A DNA stretch of 64,000 nucleotides from assembly GCA_963835855.1 (NCBI GenBank), contig CAWIHA010000032.1, positions 51,770 through 115,769 of the forward strand, written 5' to 3'. The translations under genes and the position numbers were made by a program. The notes under the pieces are model-generated. The model was not told the DNA's origin. It worked only from the letters and a program-made list of their open reading frames with translations, and did not search any database. The DNA comes from CAWIHA01 sp963835855 (lineage in GTDB: Bacteria > Acidobacteriota > Terriglobia > Bryobacterales > Bryobacteraceae). This document shows, in pieces, positions 1-8,845 of this stretch. How positions within the stretch are numbered: the stretch's first letter is position 1; the number at the start of each line of letters is the position of its first letter.

Positions 1-122
1 TAGTGAGCCGTCTTCGGGAGCAGCATATCATCGCAGCGGCGCGCGCAGATTGGGTGCGTGCCTCGCCGCATTTCTATATCAGCCCGAACGATGTTGAGCG
101 CTTCCTCGAAGCGCTGCCATAG
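1..122 (+). CDS. C-terminal end of a class-V aminotransferase-like enzyme (partial)
   Basis: An open frame enters from the left edge (first full codon at 3) and stops with TAG at 120-122. The visible 39 residues end in a stretch reading VRASPHFYISPNDVERFLEA. This resembles the C-terminus of class-V PLP aminotransferases (cysteine desulfurase, isopenicillin-N epimerase type), where an 'RISPHFYNT..EID.FLEAL' ending is common. The PLP lysine and all catalytic parts lie outside the window, so the substrate cannot be inferred. The call rests on a short tail only. Confidence 0.5.
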   Translation, partial: VSRLREQHIIAAARADWVRASPHFYISPNDVERFLEALP

Positions 123-206
123 CTGCTTTCGGGTGCCCTGGTTGGCATCGTTCTCTGCGCAGCGACCGTCAAGCACTAAGGGCACCGGCGGTACTGGTAC
201 TAAAAG

Positions 207-224
207 GATGTAAGTTTATACATC
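207..224. promoter_or_regulatory. Inverted repeat GATGTA-N6-TACATC upstream of the first kinase
   Basis: The arms GATGTA (207-212) and TACATC (219-224) are perfect reverse complements around a 6-base spacer. They lie in the only non-coding stretch between the aminotransferase-like end and the first hybrid kinase. A second small hairpin (CTGGG...CCCAG) follows at about 259-275. This could be an operator or part of the promoter region. No regulator can be named. Confidence 0.3.
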
Positions 225-353
225 TAAGCCACCGCTAAAGTGGTATGATAACGTAGATTTCTGGGTGAAATCCCAGTAAATCTGGGGGTCGTCCCAATGT
301 GGAGCTTACGGTGCGAGCGTTCGAAGTAGGCTCGCACGGATTGGGCGATCCTC

Positions 354-2954
354 TTGAGGTTCGGCCAGCGACAGCGGCTAAGGAAGATACTTTTGCGCCC
401 ACGGCTCATCCTGGGATTCGTGCTCGCGGCAGTCTTTGCGGTTCTGGCAATCGTCCTGAGGCGCCAAGTGGTCGAATTAGCTCCGGCGCGGATGCTCGAC
501 ACGTTCCTCGTCGGAATCGGCATAACAGCTTACTTCTTCTCCTGGATCCCGGCGGCCGCGCTCCTGGGCGCCTCCCTAATCATCGCGATCTCGTATCCCC
601 CGTCCGATAGCGGAGCCGCGATTAGCCTCGTCCGGTTGCTGCTGTATTCATGTGTATCGGTTGCCGCGATTGCAGCCATCCACCGTTTGAAGACGGCGGT
701 CCAGTTCTGGCGAGGGACGGAAGAAAGCTACCGCACACTGTTTGAGGAAGCTTCGGACGGCATCGCGACGGCCGACAAGCATCTTCATCTCCTGGCAGTG
801 AATTCGAGGTTCTGCGAGATGCTCGGTTACTCGCGCGATGAGCTGTTACGGATGAGCGTCAAGGAACTCGTCTTTACCGAAAACGCGGAACACACTCCGC
901 TGGAACTGTTTACTCATACCGGCGCGGGCGTTCATGAACTGCGCCTTCGCCGCAAGGATGGCAGCTCGATCATTGCTGAGATCAGCACGCGCGTGCTGCG
1001 AGACGGCAGACTGATCGCCATTGGCCGGGACGTCACCGGACGCAAACAGGCCGAGCAGGCGCTGAGCGAGAGCGAAGCGATGACGCGTTCGATGCTCTAC
1101 AGCGCCGTTGATGGCATCGTCACGATCGACGAGCACGGGTTCATTCACTCTTTCAATCCGGCGGCCGAGGCACTGTTCGGCTGGACCGCCGACGAAGTGC
1201 TCGGGAAGAACGTCAATGTGCTCATGCCTCCCCCATACGATGCGGAACACGATGGCTATATCCGGAACTATCTCGGAACCGGGGTGAAGAGAGTGGTCGG
1301 GATCGGCCGCGAGGTAGCAGCGAAGCGCAAGGACGGCACTACGTTTCCCATCGAGCTCTCGGTGAGCGAACTGCTGCTGCCCGGCAGGCGGATGTTTACC
1401 GGCATCATCCGCGACATCACCGGGCGCAGGCAAGCGGATGAGCGATTGAGGCAGGCGAACGAGGCGCTGGGCGCGGTGATCCAGACATCGCCGCTCGCCA
1501 TCTTTACCATGGATCTGGAAGGCAACGTGGGCACGTGGAACGCCGCCGCCGAGCGGATCTTCGGTTGGACGGAAGCCGAGGTTGTGGGCCGCCCCCTGCC
1601 GATCGTACCCGAAGCCGAGTGGCCCGTCCTGCTCGAATCGATCGAGCGGGTCAAACGGTCAGATGACTTGCGCGGCCACGAGAGGCGGCGGCTGCGGAAG
1701 GACGGCACGCTCATCGACGTGAGCATCTGGAGCTCGGCGTTGCGCAACCGCGAAGGCCAGGTCTGCGCCCTCATTAACGTCCTGGCCGATGTGACCGAGC
1801 GCAAGCGCCTGGAAGGGCAGCTCCAGGAGGCGCAGAAAATGGAGGCGGTCGGCCGGCTGGCAGGCGGCGTGGCGCACGACTTCAACAACGCCTTGACCAT
1901 CATCACCGGTTACGCCCGCATGCTGCACGACCGCCTCAGCCCGGCCGGCTCTGCCGCCGAGGTCGAGGAAATCCTCAGGTCCGCCGAGCACGCCGCAGCG
2001 CTCACGAACCAGCTCCTGGTCTTCAGCCGCCGGCACGTCATTCACCCGCAACTGCTCGACCTGAACCTGGTCGTCGCGAAGCTGGACAGGATGCTGCGCC
2101 GGATCATCGGCGAGGATGTGGAGCTGGTGATTGTAGCCGCGCCGGGTTTGTCGCAGGTCCGCGCCGACCCCGGCCAGATCGAGCAGGTAATCATCAACCT
2201 TGCCGTGAACGCGCGGGATGCGATGCCGAATGGGGGCCAGCTCACGATCGAAACGGCGAATGTCGAGTTGGACGAGGCATACGAGTGCGCCCACCCCGGC
2301 CTTCGGCCCGGCGATTACGCGATGCTGGCGGTCAGCGACACCGGCCAAGGCATCGATCCACAGATCCAGGCCCGGCTGTTCGAGCCGTTCTTCACAACCA
2401 AGGACCAGGGAACAGGGCTGGGACTTACGACCGTTTATAGCATCGTGAAGCAAGGCGGCGGCGGCGTCTGTGTCTACAGCGAGGTTAGCAAGGGCACAAC
2501 CTTCAAGGTCTACCTGCCTCGGGCGCGCGCGGCTCGCGAAGAGCCGGCCGAGCGGACCGATGTGCAAGTGGCCACGAGCGGCGCCGAGACCGTATTGCTG
2601 GTAGAGGACGAAGCGGGCGTGCGCCGGCTGGTGCGCGAGATCCTGAAAAGCCAAGGTTACAGCGTACTGGAAGCACACGATGCGCGGGACGCGCTCCGGC
2701 TTTCTGAGCAGCACCCGGAGGCCATCCACCTGCTGCTCACCGACGTTGTGATGCCGAGCATGAGCGGGCGCGACCTGGCCGACCGCGTGGCGGCGCTCCG
2801 CCCGGGGCTTAAAGTGCTTTACATGTCCGGTTACACCGGCAGCGTGATGGTGAACCACGGTGTTTTGGCGTTTGGCACTGCATTCCTGCAAAAACCGTTC
2901 ACGCCCAGCCAGCTTTCACGAAAAGTGCGCGAGGTGCTGGATGGGCGTTTGTAA
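354..2954 (+). CDS. PAS-domain hybrid sensor histidine kinase with C-terminal receiver
   Basis: An 866-residue membrane-anchored hybrid kinase. Hydrophobic segments fill roughly residues 17-115 (about three to four spans). Three PAS domains follow, with the middle one FixL-like (MPPPYDAEHDGYIRNYL). The HisKA box has the phospho-acceptor His508 in VAHDFNN. The HATPase has DTGQGI and GTGLGL boxes, and a receiver domain carries Asp797 in LLTDVVMP and the terminal LQKPF lysine. By family knowledge it autophosphorylates on His and passes phosphate to its own receiver and then to a partner. No output regulator is adjacent, so the target is unknown. It is followed 75 bp downstream by a paralogous kinase with nearly the same kinase-receiver half, suggesting tandem duplication with replaced sensors. 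Confidence 0.88.
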   Translation: MRFGQRQRLRKILLRPRLILGFVLAAVFAVLAIVLRRQVVELAPARMLDTFLVGIGITAYFFSWIPAAALLGASLIIAISYPPSDSGAAISLVRLLLYSCVSVAAIAAIHRLKTAVQFWRGTEESYRTLFEEASDGIATADKHLHLLAVNSRFCEMLGYSRDELLRMSVKELVFTENAEHTPLELFTHTGAGVHELRLRRKDGSSIIAEISTRVLRDGRLIAIGRDVTGRKQAEQALSESEAMTRSMLYSAVDGIVTIDEHGFIHSFNPAAEALFGWTADEVLGKNVNVLMPPPYDAEHDGYIRNYLGTGVKRVVGIGREVAAKRKDGTTFPIELSVSELLLPGRRMFTGIIRDITGRRQADERLRQANEALGAVIQTSPLAIFTMDLEGNVGTWNAAAERIFGWTEAEVVGRPLPIVPEAEWPVLLESIERVKRSDDLRGHERRRLRKDGTLIDVSIWSSALRNREGQVCALINVLADVTERKRLEGQLQEAQKMEAVGRLAGGVAHDFNNALTIITGYARMLHDRLSPAGSAAEVEEILRSAEHAAALTNQLLVFSRRHVIHPQLLDLNLVVAKLDRMLRRIIGEDVELVIVAAPGLSQVRADPGQIEQVIINLAVNARDAMPNGGQLTIETANVELDEAYECAHPGLRPGDYAMLAVSDTGQGIDPQIQARLFEPFFTTKDQGTGLGLTTVYSIVKQGGGGVCVYSEVSKGTTFKVYLPRARAAREEPAERTDVQVATSGAETVLLVEDEAGVRRLVREILKSQGYSVLEAHDARDALRLSEQHPEAIHLLLTDVVMPSMSGRDLADRVAALRPGLKVLYMSGYTGSVMVNHGVLAFGTAFLQKPFTPSQLSRKVREVLDGRL

Positions 2955-3028
2955 GCGCCTGGAGAACTGCGAATTGCGGCGCTTTCAGCGCACAGCCGAA
3001 AACGGAAACCGGCCGGAGGCGCGGGGGT

Positions 3029-5503
3029 GTGATGCGGAAGACTGAGGAGGCAATCGATCTGACGGTGTGGCAGCGCGTTATCCGGAGAATGCACGGCTTG
3101 CCGCTGTACATCAAGGGCCTGATCGTAGTGGCCATTCCGCTGGCGGGCTTGCTAGCGGTGAGCGTGGCCTTCTATTTCGTCCAGCGGGAGAACCAGAGCG
3201 CGGAGACCTGGGTCAGCCACACGCTGGAAGTCCGCTCCGAGATCCAGATGGTGCACACGCGCCTGGAAGAGGCCGAGAGCGGGATGCTCGGTTACCTGAT
3301 TACCCGGGATGAAAGCTGGCTCGAGCCGTTCCGCGAGGCACAGAAGAGCATACCGGGCACTCTCGGCCGGCTGGAATCGATGCTGGCCGATAATCCGGCC
3401 CGGCTTGCGCGCGCCCGGAGCCTCGACCATCTGGTCACGGAATACCTGAAGGACCTCAGCTCGCTTCCGCAGCGGGTCCCACAGGTCATGGGTCCCGCTG
3501 CGCCGCATCCCGCGATCGCCGAGGGCAGATACAGTCTGGAAGCGGTCCACCAAGAGCTCGACCGGATGCGCGCCGAGGAAGACCGATTGCTCGATCAGCG
3601 CCGGGCGCATGCCAAGCGGGTCTGGGACCAGGGGTATGCCGTAATCGCTGCCGGCATCCTGTTCGTGCCCGCGGCCGCCATTCTGGCGATGCTGCTGTTT
3701 GTCGCTGCGATCTCGCAGCGCGTGGAGACCCTGGAGGATAATGCACGGCGGCTTGCGCGCGGCATGCCAATTTCGCCGATGCGGCTGGGCACAGACGAGA
3801 TTGGATTGCTCGAGCAATCGCTGGCAGAGGCCGCATCGTTGCTCGCCGAGCGCGAGCAGCAGTTGCGTGGGGCGGCCGACGTGCTGGAGGCGCGCGTCGG
3901 GGAGCGCACCGCCGAGCTGGCCAACACGAATCAGGCGCTCGAGGCCGAGGTCGACGAGCGCACCCGGGCCGAAGAGCAGCTTGCGGAAACGAATCAGCGG
4001 CTCCGCGCCCTCATCGATGCGAGCCCACTCGCGATCATCCGGCTCGATCTTGACGGCAACGTTATGAGCTGGAACCGCGCGGCCGAGCAAATCTTCGGTT
4101 GGACCGAAGAAGAAGTGGTGAACCGGCCGCTGCCGACCGTTCCCGGCGGGGAGGAGGAGCGCTTCCGCGATTTGCTGACAAGCGCCGCGCGCGGCGAGAC
4201 GCTTAACGGTTTCGAGGCGCAGCGCCGCCGCAAGGACGGGCGCCTGATCGATATCCGCTTGTGGACGGCCCCGCTCGTCAATGCGGCCGGGGAGATCCGC
4301 GGCAAGATCGTCATCGCCGCCGATTTTACGCAGCAGCGGCGCCTGGAGGAGCAGTTCATACAAGCCCAGAAGATGGAGGCTATCGGCCGGCTAGCCGGAG
4401 GAGTGGCGCACGATTTCAACAATGTGATCACCGTAGTTTCCGGTTACGGCCACATGCTATCCGAAGGCGTAAAGGACGATCCGGTGCTGCGCGACGCCGC
4501 CGATGAAGTACTCAAGGCAGCCGACCGCGCCGCCGCCCTCTCCGGCCAACTGCTTGCCTTCAGCCGCCGCCAGTTCATCCAGCCGAACGTCGTAGACCTC
4601 AACGCGCTGGTGTCGAACCTCCAGAGGATGCTCGGCCGTGTCATCGGCGAAGACGTTGAGATGAAGGTGATTCTGCGTCCCGGCGCAGCGAATGTTAGGG
4701 CCGATGCCGGCCAGATCGAGCAGGTGATCATGAACCTGGCTGTGAACGCGCGGGACGCCATGCCGAACGGCGGCAGGCTTACGGTCGAAATCACGAATGT
4801 GGAGCTGGATGAGAACTATACGCGCACGCACGCCGGCGTCCGGCCGGGCCCGTATGTGATGCTCGCGGTCAGTGACACGGGCGTGGGCATGGACGCCGAA
4901 ACGCGGGCCCATCTTTTTGAGCCGTTCTTCACGACCAAAGAGCGCGGCAAAGGCACCGGGTTGGGGCTTTCGACCGTCTACGGCATCGTTAAACAGCACG
5001 GCGGCGACATCTGGGTTTACAGTGAGCCCGGTAAAGGCTCCACTTTCAAGATTTACCTGCCGCAAGCCGGGAAGGCGGCCGCGGCGGCCGCAACTGCGCC
5101 TGAGGCGCCGCGTCCGAAGCCCGGCACGGAAACCGTGCTCGTGGTCGAGGACGAAGAGGGTGTGCGCCGGCTGGTGCGCGAGATTCTGGAGTCGCACGGC
5201 TATACCGTGCTCGAAGCCGATTCCGGCGCGAAGGCGCTCGAAATCGGGGAACAGCGCCAAGGTCCCATCGACCTGCTCGTAACCGACGTGGTCATGCCCC
5301 AGATGAGCGGCAGGGATTTGGCCGAGGCGCTGATGATGCTGCGCCCGGATATGAAGGTACTATTCCTTTCCGGCTACGCCGATCGCGCCGTCGTCGAGCA
5401 CGGCGTGATCGAGTTGGGGGCCGGCTTTCTGCAGAAGCCATTTACTCCCCAAACGCTCGCGCAAAAGGTCCGTGAGGCCCTCGATCGTCGCGCGGCCAGG
5501 TAA
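3029..5503 (+). CDS. CHASE3/PAS hybrid sensor histidine kinase with C-terminal receiver
   Basis: An 824-residue paralogue of the preceding kinase. The N-terminus has a transmembrane segment (about residues 27-48) and a CHASE3-like periplasmic helical domain (about 50-190, including the GYLITRDESWLEPF region). A second transmembrane segment (about 200-222), a short coiled-coil linker and one PAS domain (SWNRAAEQIFGWTEEEV) follow. HisKA has His461 in VAHDFNN, the HATPase has DTGVGM and GTGLGL boxes, and the receiver has Asp753 in LVTDVVMP. Start is GTG 3029 or the immediately following ATG 3032. The same direction and 75-bp gap suggest co-transcription with the first kinase. The ligand and partner are unknown. 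Confidence 0.88.
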   Translation: MMRKTEEAIDLTVWQRVIRRMHGLPLYIKGLIVVAIPLAGLLAVSVAFYFVQRENQSAETWVSHTLEVRSEIQMVHTRLEEAESGMLGYLITRDESWLEPFREAQKSIPGTLGRLESMLADNPARLARARSLDHLVTEYLKDLSSLPQRVPQVMGPAAPHPAIAEGRYSLEAVHQELDRMRAEEDRLLDQRRAHAKRVWDQGYAVIAAGILFVPAAAILAMLLFVAAISQRVETLEDNARRLARGMPISPMRLGTDEIGLLEQSLAEAASLLAEREQQLRGAADVLEARVGERTAELANTNQALEAEVDERTRAEEQLAETNQRLRALIDASPLAIIRLDLDGNVMSWNRAAEQIFGWTEEEVVNRPLPTVPGGEEERFRDLLTSAARGETLNGFEAQRRRKDGRLIDIRLWTAPLVNAAGEIRGKIVIAADFTQQRRLEEQFIQAQKMEAIGRLAGGVAHDFNNVITVVSGYGHMLSEGVKDDPVLRDAADEVLKAADRAAALSGQLLAFSRRQFIQPNVVDLNALVSNLQRMLGRVIGEDVEMKVILRPGAANVRADAGQIEQVIMNLAVNARDAMPNGGRLTVEITNVELDENYTRTHAGVRPGPYVMLAVSDTGVGMDAETRAHLFEPFFTTKERGKGTGLGLSTVYGIVKQHGGDIWVYSEPGKGSTFKIYLPQAGKAAAAAATAPEAPRPKPGTETVLVVEDEEGVRRLVREILESHGYTVLEADSGAKALEIGEQRQGPIDLLVTDVVMPQMSGRDLAEALMMLRPDMKVLFLSGYADRAVVEHGVIELGAGFLQKPFTPQTLAQKVREALDRRAAR

Positions 5504-5607
5504 CGTTCGGTGGCGAATCGTCCGGTCATTTGACGATCGCGGTTCTGCGATCCAAACAGGGGTTCCAGGGCAGTATCGAAGTCCACCAGGAGAGAATTGT
5601 TATTTTG

Positions 5608-6177
5608 ATGGAGATTGTTTCTAGACGTCGTATCGTACCGCTAAGCGCAGGGATTTGTTCAGCGCTCGTGGTGATTAATTGTCTTGCGAGAACAGAGCGG
5701 AAACCAGACGCCCCGTCGGCAGTGGAAGAGTCCCTCAAACGGTTTCTTCAAACTGTGGTCCACGACAAAACGACCCGATATGCCTCCACGTTCCAGGATC
5801 TTAATGGTGATGGAATACCAGAAGGCATTGTCTATTTGACAGGTAGCAACTGGTGTGGGAGCGGAGGTTGTACCACACTGGTCCTGACGCGAACTGCCAG
5901 CTCATGGAGAATCGTGACAAAAATAACGATTACGCAACCACCGATTCGGATCTTAAGGAACACATCGCATGGGTGGCGCAGCATCGCTGTCTGGGTGCAA
6001 GGAGGAGGCATTCAGCCAGGTTATGAGGCGGAACTTCGCTTCGATGGCAAGAGTTATCCGAGGAATCCGTCCACTCCCCCGGCGCGGCGAATGGAGGGGA
6101 AGCCGCCAGGAGAAGTGGGAATATCCACGGCGCAGGTGCGGGATGCGATGCCCCTGTATGACGCAACACGTCAATGA
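5608..6177 (+). CDS. Secreted hypothetical protein with a WCGSGGC motif
   Basis: I choose ATG 5608, preceded by a GGAGAG element, over the longer open frame from 5530. The protein then begins with a positively charged, hydrophobic signal-like segment (SRRRIVPLSAGICSALVVIN). The mature part has a calcium-loop-like DLNGDGIPE, then NWCGSGGCTTLVL, then PPIRILRNTSHGWRSIAVWV and QGGG. Similar short exported proteins with 'NWCG.GGC' and 'HGW.DL.V' occur in several bacteria, but no function is known to me. The two cysteines of WCGSGGC may form a disulfide in the periplasm. It ends just before an IS relic. Confidence 0.6.
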   Translation: MEIVSRRRIVPLSAGICSALVVINCLARTERKPDAPSAVEESLKRFLQTVVHDKTTRYASTFQDLNGDGIPEGIVYLTGSNWCGSGGCTTLVLTRTASSWRIVTKITITQPPIRILRNTSHGWRSIAVWVQGGGIQPGYEAELRFDGKSYPRNPSTPPARRMEGKPPGEVGISTAQVRDAMPLYDATRQ

Positions 6178-6189
6178 GAGCAGCGACTC

Positions 6190-6568
6190 CTCATAGCCGC
6201 CTGCCGGCTGTTGCGCGGCGGGGCGCTCTGCCCCCAGGTGCTCGGCATTGACGAGCACTTCTTCACCCGCCACCACGGCCCTGGAGGTGATCTATCGCTT
6301 TAAACAGCGCCTCTGTTCCCTCCGGCTGAAGAAGCACCGCACCCGCAAGCAGTGCCAGCAGCTCGCACCCCGGCTCCTGTGCGCCGTCTACCAACTCGAC
6401 GGCACCTTGCACTCCTGGCCGGCCGAGATCGCCAGCATGTGGCGCTTCCTGCGCAATCACGGCATCACCGAAGGTTTCCACACCCCAATGGAGGTCCTGC
6501 AACGCCAAGCCGACGGATCTCGCAACTTCCAAAACTATCGGCTGCGGGTTAAGGTAATGTGTTCTTGA
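6190..6568 (+). pseudogene. ISL3-family transposase relic
   Basis: One frame at about 6215-6285 reads VLGIDEHFFTRHHG, which matches the first DDE aspartate region of ISL3/IS204-type transposases. From about 6285 the homology jumps to another frame (6248-6568) reading FKQRLCSLRLKKHRTRKQCQ, then HGITEGFHTPMEVLQRQA, and ends with NFQNYRLRVKVMCS, the usual ISL3 C-terminus. The middle of the transposase is deleted and the halves are out of frame, so this is a dead remnant. It lies between the chromosomal-looking kinase region and the tRNA-Pro fragment. Confidence 0.75.
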
Positions 6569-6621
6569 GGTCGGTCAGAGGTGGGGCCTGCCCCCATTAA
6601 TGGCGTAGAGCCCTTGAATTT

Positions 6622-6671
6622 TGGTCGGGGCGAGTGGATTCGAACCACCGACCTCCTGGTCCCGAACCAGG
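6622..6671 (-). other. 3' half of tRNA-Pro (CGG), probable attachment site of an integrative element
   Basis: On the minus strand 6671 to 6622 gives the anticodon arm CCTGG-TTCGGGA-CCAGG (anticodon CGG), the variable loop, a T-arm with GGTTCGAATCC, and the acceptor end CGCCCCGACCA. The D-arm and 5' acceptor strand are missing: identity to a tRNA stops exactly at the 5' side of the anticodon stem. A 50-bp 3' tRNA fragment is the classic attR/attL left by tyrosine-recombinase elements that integrate in tRNA 3' ends. The tRNA 3' end points left, so the element should lie to the right and the intact tRNA beyond the window. Confidence 0.75.
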
Positions 6672-7005
6672 ATGACGAAGAGAATCAATAAGTTAGACGC
6701 GGGCATAGCCAAGGATACGAATTGTGACAGATTGCGCCAGACCAAGAGCTTGCCCTCCGATCTCCTCCTCATCGTCGAAACGCAGCGCACCCCATCCCTG
6801 CACAGGGTGGGCATAGTATTGGGCATAGTCGGACGGAGTTGGCCAGCGTGTCCGGGGGCTACTGCTGCGCCACCGACAGATCCGTTGCAGCCGTCGAGGT
6901 GTCGCTGAAACGATCTCCAATGGTAGTGGACGCCAGTAGATTGGCTGTACCGCGGCGCGTGAATCTCGGCTGCCGCAGACAGCCGGACCTGATGACCCAC
7001 AGCCG
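6672..7005. other. Stretch without a supported gene, next to the att site
   Basis: Between the tRNA fragment and the ACR3 fragment I see only short overlapping frames with no recognisable domain. A minus-strand frame ending near 6693 stops just inside the tRNA fragment, where an integrase gene would normally end. Its sequence has no tyrosine-recombinase R-H-R-Y pattern that I can identify, so no integrase is called. Confidence 0.4.
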
Positions 7006-7668
7006 TCAGCCGTGGCCTACTTCGTGGATCATCCAGAGAGCCGCGCCGGGCGCCGCCACCGCGTATTCGACCCGGAACAGCCGCATCAGCCCGTAGGTCA
7101 GCGAAGAGTTGAAGTAAACCTGGATCAGGATCGGAATCGCGATCAGCACGACATGGAAGGACTTCCCGGTGATGTTGTCGGCCTGGAAAGCAAAGATGAA
7201 GACCAGGGTGGCCAACAGAGCCATGATTGTCACGGGCGCGAATCGCGGCAGAAAGCCCTTTTCAAACCACTCCTTCCCGTGTTTGCGGATGAGCGCCGTC
7301 CTCAGCAGCGTCCCCACGCTCAGCGGGATCACGATGAAGGCGATCACGGAATAGAGCAGGACGAGGAAGGGCACCGACAGCGACGAGGCGCCGCTAACCA
7401 GAAACCGCACGACCGGCGCGAACAGCACGAGCATGATCAGGTCGTTCACGGACACTTGCACAAGCGTGTACGCCGGATCGCCGTCCGTGAGGTAGCTCCA
7501 GACAAACACCATCGCAGTGCAGGGCGCCGCGGCCAGGATGATGACACCCGCGATGTACTGGTTCGCCTCGGCCGGGCTGATCCAGCTCGCAAACAGGATG
7601 CGGAAGAAAAGCCATCCGATGAGCGCCATCGAGAACGGTTTCACCATCCAGTTCACAACCAGGGTCAC
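7006..7668 (-). pseudogene. ACR3-type arsenite efflux permease fragment
   Basis: The minus-strand frame encodes about 220 residues of very hydrophobic protein. It matches the middle of ACR3/ArsB-type arsenite transporters: NWMVKPFSMALIGWLFFR, then APCTAMVFVWSYLTDGDPAY, then NSSLTYGLMRLFRVEYAVAA and APGA. The normal N-terminal helices are missing, and the C-terminus runs into unrelated sequence right after the APGA motif where two more helices should follow. Upstream it is fused out of frame to a Rad52-like gene at about 7670-7680. Both ends look like recombination junctions, so it is unlikely to give a working pump. Confidence 0.7.
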
Positions 7669-7675
7669 GAGCAGC

Positions 7676-8152
7676 CCGCGCGGACGCCGGCGCCTCCGCC
7701 CGGGTCAGCGCGTTCTCGTCTGTCGCCCACTCCTCGCCGGTTCCGGCGTGCGTTCCCAGACCGTAGATGGTCACCTTGCAGGTCAGCAGCACTTTCGCGG
7801 TGATGAGCGTGCTCTTCCCTTCTCCCTTCTGCGGCATCTCGAAGTTCTGCACCGTCTGCACCGCGTACTCCCGCGTCCAGCCGAGCGGCGTGAACAGCCC
7901 GTTCAGCCGGTCCGTGTACGCTCGTGGATCCGCGTACGCCACCACCTGGCCGCGGAGTCCGTGTTTGCCTCGGCTCGTGTTCGTCACTCGCCACTCGACC
8001 GACTCCGGCTTGAATGGCTCCCCTAGCGCGGCCAGGACCTCCTGTACCCGCTCCGGAGTGAACGACCCGCTCACTCCTGGCAATCCGTTCATCGTGTGGG
8101 CGGGGGCGGCATCGCCGCCGCCAATCCGTTCGCTTGCGTCATACGCATTCAC
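7676..8152 (-). pseudogene. Rad52/Rad22-like recombination protein, C-terminally truncated
   Basis: GTG at 8150-8152 follows a strong GGAAAGGA ribosome site. The protein carries the phage/mobile-element Rad52 pattern: LAALGEPFKPESVEWRV, VVAYADPRAYTDRLN, and GTGEEWATDENALTRAEA. In this family the last motif is followed by a conserved KRA-C-FGLGRYLY segment. Here the frame instead passes at about 7676 into the complementary frame of the ACR3 fragment. Single-strand annealing proteins of this type are common cargo of conjugative elements and phages. The missing end suggests that this copy is inactive. Confidence 0.65.
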
Positions 8153-8248
8153 TCCTTTCCTTCCGTTTGACTACCTCGGCATTGCGCCGTGGCCTCTGTT
8201 GCAAGATCTAGGTAAATGTGAGAAACTACCGATGTCTGGTAACGGGCC

Positions 8249-8845
8249 ATGCCGACCGCTTCCGCGCAGATTCTGGAGATCGCAAAACGACAGCGCATCG
8301 TCCGTCCTCGCGACCTCGCAGCCCGCGGGATCGCACGCGAGCACCTGATCCGTCTACTGCGGAAAGGCGCTCTCACACGAGCGGCGCGCGGCATCTACAT
8401 GCTCGCCGGCGCTCCGGTCACCGAGCATCACGGCCTTGCACTGGTCGGCAAGCAGGCTCCCAACGCCGTCGTGTGTCTGCTGTCCGCGCTTCAGTACCAC
8501 GGTCTGACAACCCAACAACCGCACGAAGTCTGGATCGCGGTCGGGGTGAAGGCTCACAGGCCAACGATTGACTGGCCGGCTGTGCGCGTCGTCCGCTTCT
8601 CCGGTCCTGCCCTGAGTGAAGGCGTCGAGAATCACAAACTCGAAGGCGTTCCTGTCCGCGTCTACGGCATTGCCAAGACGGTTGCCGACTGCTTCAAGTA
8701 CCGGCGGAAGATCGGCACCGATGTGGCCATCGAGGCCCTCCGGGACGCGCTGCGAAAGCGGGTCTCGGTGGATGACATCTACCGCTTCGCGAAGATCTGC
8801 CGCGTCGCGAACATCATCCGGCCCTACCTGGAGTCTGCCGCGTGA
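8249..8845 (+). CDS. abiEi: AbiEi-family antitoxin/transcriptional repressor
   Basis: A 198-residue protein with an N-terminal winged-helix region (ILEIAKRQRIVRPRDLAARG, then RGIYML). A C-terminal AbiEi domain contains CLLSALQYHGLTTQQPHEVW and VYGIAKTVADCFKYRRKIG. In type IV AbiE systems this protein autorepresses the operon and counters the AbiEii nucleotidyltransferase toxin. Its stop overlaps the toxin start by 4 bp (GTGA at 8842-8845), the usual arrangement for this pair, so the two are translationally coupled. It probably stabilised the surrounding conjugative element or gave phage protection. Confidence 0.88.
   Translation: MPTASAQILEIAKRQRIVRPRDLAARGIAREHLIRLLRKGALTRAARGIYMLAGAPVTEHHGLALVGKQAPNAVVCLLSALQYHGLTTQQPHEVWIAVGVKAHRPTIDWPAVRVVRFSGPALSEGVENHKLEGVPVRVYGIAKTVADCFKYRRKIGTDVAIEALRDALRKRVSVDDIYRFAKICRVANIIRPYLESAA

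Noticed and set aside
1659..2891. A 410-codon minus-strand frame opposite the first kinase
   Set aside because: It has histidine/arginine-rich composition with no domain; it is the antisense shadow of the HisKA-HATPase region.
6621..6908. A short plus-strand protein starting GASGFEPPTSWSRTR
   Set aside because: This is the well-known false translation of the antisense of a tRNA 3' end, not a gene.
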